DNA of 64,000 nucleotides from Manihot esculenta (taxonomy: Eukaryota; Streptophyta; Magnoliopsida; Malpighiales; Euphorbiaceae): NCBI RefSeq assembly GCF_001659605.2, contig NC_035178.2:3067734-3131733 (forward strand), given 5' to 3'. Below the pieces are notes generated by a model. It did not search any database. It saw nothing but the letters and a program-made list of their open reading frames with translations, and was not told the DNA's origin. The translations under genes and the position numbers were made by a program. Shown here one piece after another: positions 62,601 through 64,000 of the stretch; position 1 is the stretch's first letter; every line of letters starts with the position of its first letter.

Positions 62601-63840
62601 TTGAGGAGCTCAAGAGGAGATTGACCACAGCACCAGTGTTAGCTCTGCCTGTCAGTAATGAGGATTTCACAGTGTTCTGTGATGCATCTCGAGTGGGATT
62701 GGGCTGTGTTTTGATGCAGAGTGAGAGGGTGATTGCTTATGCTTCTAGACAGTTGAAGAAGCACGAGTTGAATTACCCTACCCATGACCTAGAGATGGCA
62801 GCCGTTATTTTTGCACTCAAGATGTGGCGACATTACCTCTACGGGGTTAAATGCGAGATCTTCACTGATCATAAGAGTTTACAGTACATCTTGAGTCAGA
62901 AAGAGCTGAATTGGAGGCAGAGAAGATGGGTAGAATTGCTCAGTAATTATGATTGTAAGATCCAGTATCATCCGGGTAAGGCGAATGTTGTGGCAGACGC
63001 CCTAAGCCGGAAGTCACTAGGCAGTTTATCCCATATAGCAGCAGAGCGGAGACCAGTCGTGATGGAGCTTTACAAGCTCTTAGAAGAGGGGTTACAGCTA
63101 GAGTTGTTTGGTACAGGTGCGTTGATAGCACAGATGAGAGTGACACCTATGTTTCTGGAGCAGATAGCGCAGAAACAGCATGAGGACCCTGAATTGATGA
63201 AAATTGCCAGGACTGTTCAGTCAGGCAACAGTGCAGAGTTCAGATTTGACAGCAAAGGGATCCTTCGCTATGGGAGTCGACTTTGTGTACCAGATAGTAG
63301 TAGTCTGAAGGAAGACATTATGAGGGAAGCTCATAATGCGCGGTATAGTGTTCACCCAGGAGCCACCAAGATGTATCAGAATCTGAAGAGGGTATATTGG
63401 TGGCCAGCCATGAAGAAAGAAGTGGCGCAGTTCGTAACAGCCTGTGAGGTTTGTCAAAGGGTGAAATTAGAACATCAGAAGCCGGCTGGAATGCTTAACC
63501 CACTACCGATTCCAGAGTGGAAATGGGAGAACATAGCTATGGATTTTGTAGTGGGCTTACCGGCAGCATCCAACAGGATAGACTCCATATGGGTGATTGT
63601 GGACAGACTCACGAAATCTGCTCATTTCATTCCAGTTAGGAGTAACTATTCTGTAGATAAGTTAGCACAGGTATATCTGGATGAGATAGTGAGATTACAT
63701 GGAGTTCCAGTGTCTATAGTCTCCGACAGAGGCCCTCAATTCACCTCCAGATTTTGGCGGAGTCTGCAGAGTGCGATGGGCACGAGGTTAGATTTTAGCA
63801 CTGCTTTCCATCCGCAGACTGATGGACAGTCAGAGAGGAC
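59642..63840 (+). pseudogene. Gag-pol of element E: two nonsense mutations, cut by element F
   Basis: One continuous frame starts MRGTRRSARLTG. Gag carries the capsid-like block around FKNYVKHRRDSLSW and the knuckle CFRCGQEGHIARECP. Protease has [11 protein letters not shown]. In-frame stops lie at 61586-61588 (TAG, where A has CAG) and 61685-61687 (TGA, where A has CGA). Beyond them come reverse transcriptase ([26 protein letters not shown]), RNase H ([24 protein letters not shown]), the integrase zinc region ([16 protein letters not shown]) and the catalytic core ([26 protein letters not shown]). The frame then runs into element F. The rest of integrase is outside the window. Unlike A, the RT-RNase H junction is complete. 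Confidence 0.88.
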
Positions 63841-64000
63841 TGTAATACCCGGCTAGATTCCGGCATCGGAATCCCTACCTTCCGGCGGAATCTCCGTTGG
63901 AATATGGAATGTTGATGATGCCAGAGTCTTCTAGAGGGGTAAAATGTGTTTTCTAAAATGATTTTTACTGATTTCATGGTTTTAAATGAAAAAGATTTGA
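63841..64000 (+). mobile_element. Start of LTR element F, inserted in the integrase of E
   Basis: TGTAATACCCGGCTAGATTCCGG and the following ~80 bases match the LTR start of A, B and E with differences. It begins abruptly inside the integrase coding frame. AGGAC at 63836-63840 is the expected left target duplication. The element continues past the window, so it could be a solo LTR or a full copy. Confidence 0.8.

Larger units (their letters stand above)
37197..63840 (+). mobile_element. Ty3/gypsy chromovirus-type element E (host of the nest, plus strand)
   Basis: Element E begins with TGTAATACCCGGCTAG. Its 5' LTR is in two parts, 37197-37459 and 57407-59421, because element A inserted into it. 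The LTR ends CGTTGCA at 59421. The primer-binding site TGGTATCAGAGC (59425-59436) matches the 3' end of initiator tRNA-Met. The gag-pol region follows at 59642-63840 and is cut by element F at 63841, so the rest of pol and the 3' LTR lie beyond the window, if present. Excluding nested DNA, the LTR is about 2.28 kb, the same family as A and B. Confidence 0.88.

Overview
This window is nuclear DNA from a flowering plant. The genes contain introns with GT-AG junctions, non-coding DNA is AT-rich, and the products (RPN11, the plant-type succinate dehydrogenase subunit, CXE-type carboxylesterases, a farnesol-dehydrogenase-like reductase) are plant forms. A eudicot is likely. A member of the Malpighiales would fit, but I cannot prove the species.

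The window has two halves. Bases 1-33000 are gene-bearing. In order they hold RPN11 (+), two tandem carboxylesterases (-), an SDH5-like mitochondrial protein (+), two small conserved plant proteins of unknown function (-), a seven-exon membrane protein with a Cys-rich C-terminal domain (-, with a 3.4-kb intron), a DUF829/TMEM53-type alpha/beta hydrolase (+) and an extended SDR reductase (+). Spacers contain small mobile elements: two LINE 3' remnants, a 0.95-kb Mutator-like inverted-repeat element with a 9-bp target-site duplication, and a very short tRNA-like SINE with a 9-bp duplication. I rebuilt exon structures by hand from splice sites and reading-frame phase.

Bases 34200-64000 are a nest of transposable elements. 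A decayed plant-mobile-domain (PMD) gene at 34771-37038 is followed by four levels of Ty3/gypsy chromovirus-type LTR retrotransposons. Element E (+) starts at 37197 and is split by element A (-, 37460-57401, duplication AGCCA). The 3' LTR of A is split by solo LTR B (+, 39407-49560, duplication CCATG). B is split by a young non-autonomous element C (-, 41091-48262, duplication CCTGG) and by an odd 619-bp insertion D. The integrase of E is cut at 63841 by a further element F, which runs off the window. The target duplications let the insertion order be read directly: E, then A, then B, then C.

The host genes show no operon-like cooperation. The two carboxylesterases are a tandem duplication. 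The most unusual signals are the fully resolvable nesting, the dense 13-bp palindromes built on TTCGGC/GCCGAA in every LTR, the six-unit 23-bp palindrome array beside the PMD gene, and the Mutator-like element with a possible captured coding stretch.
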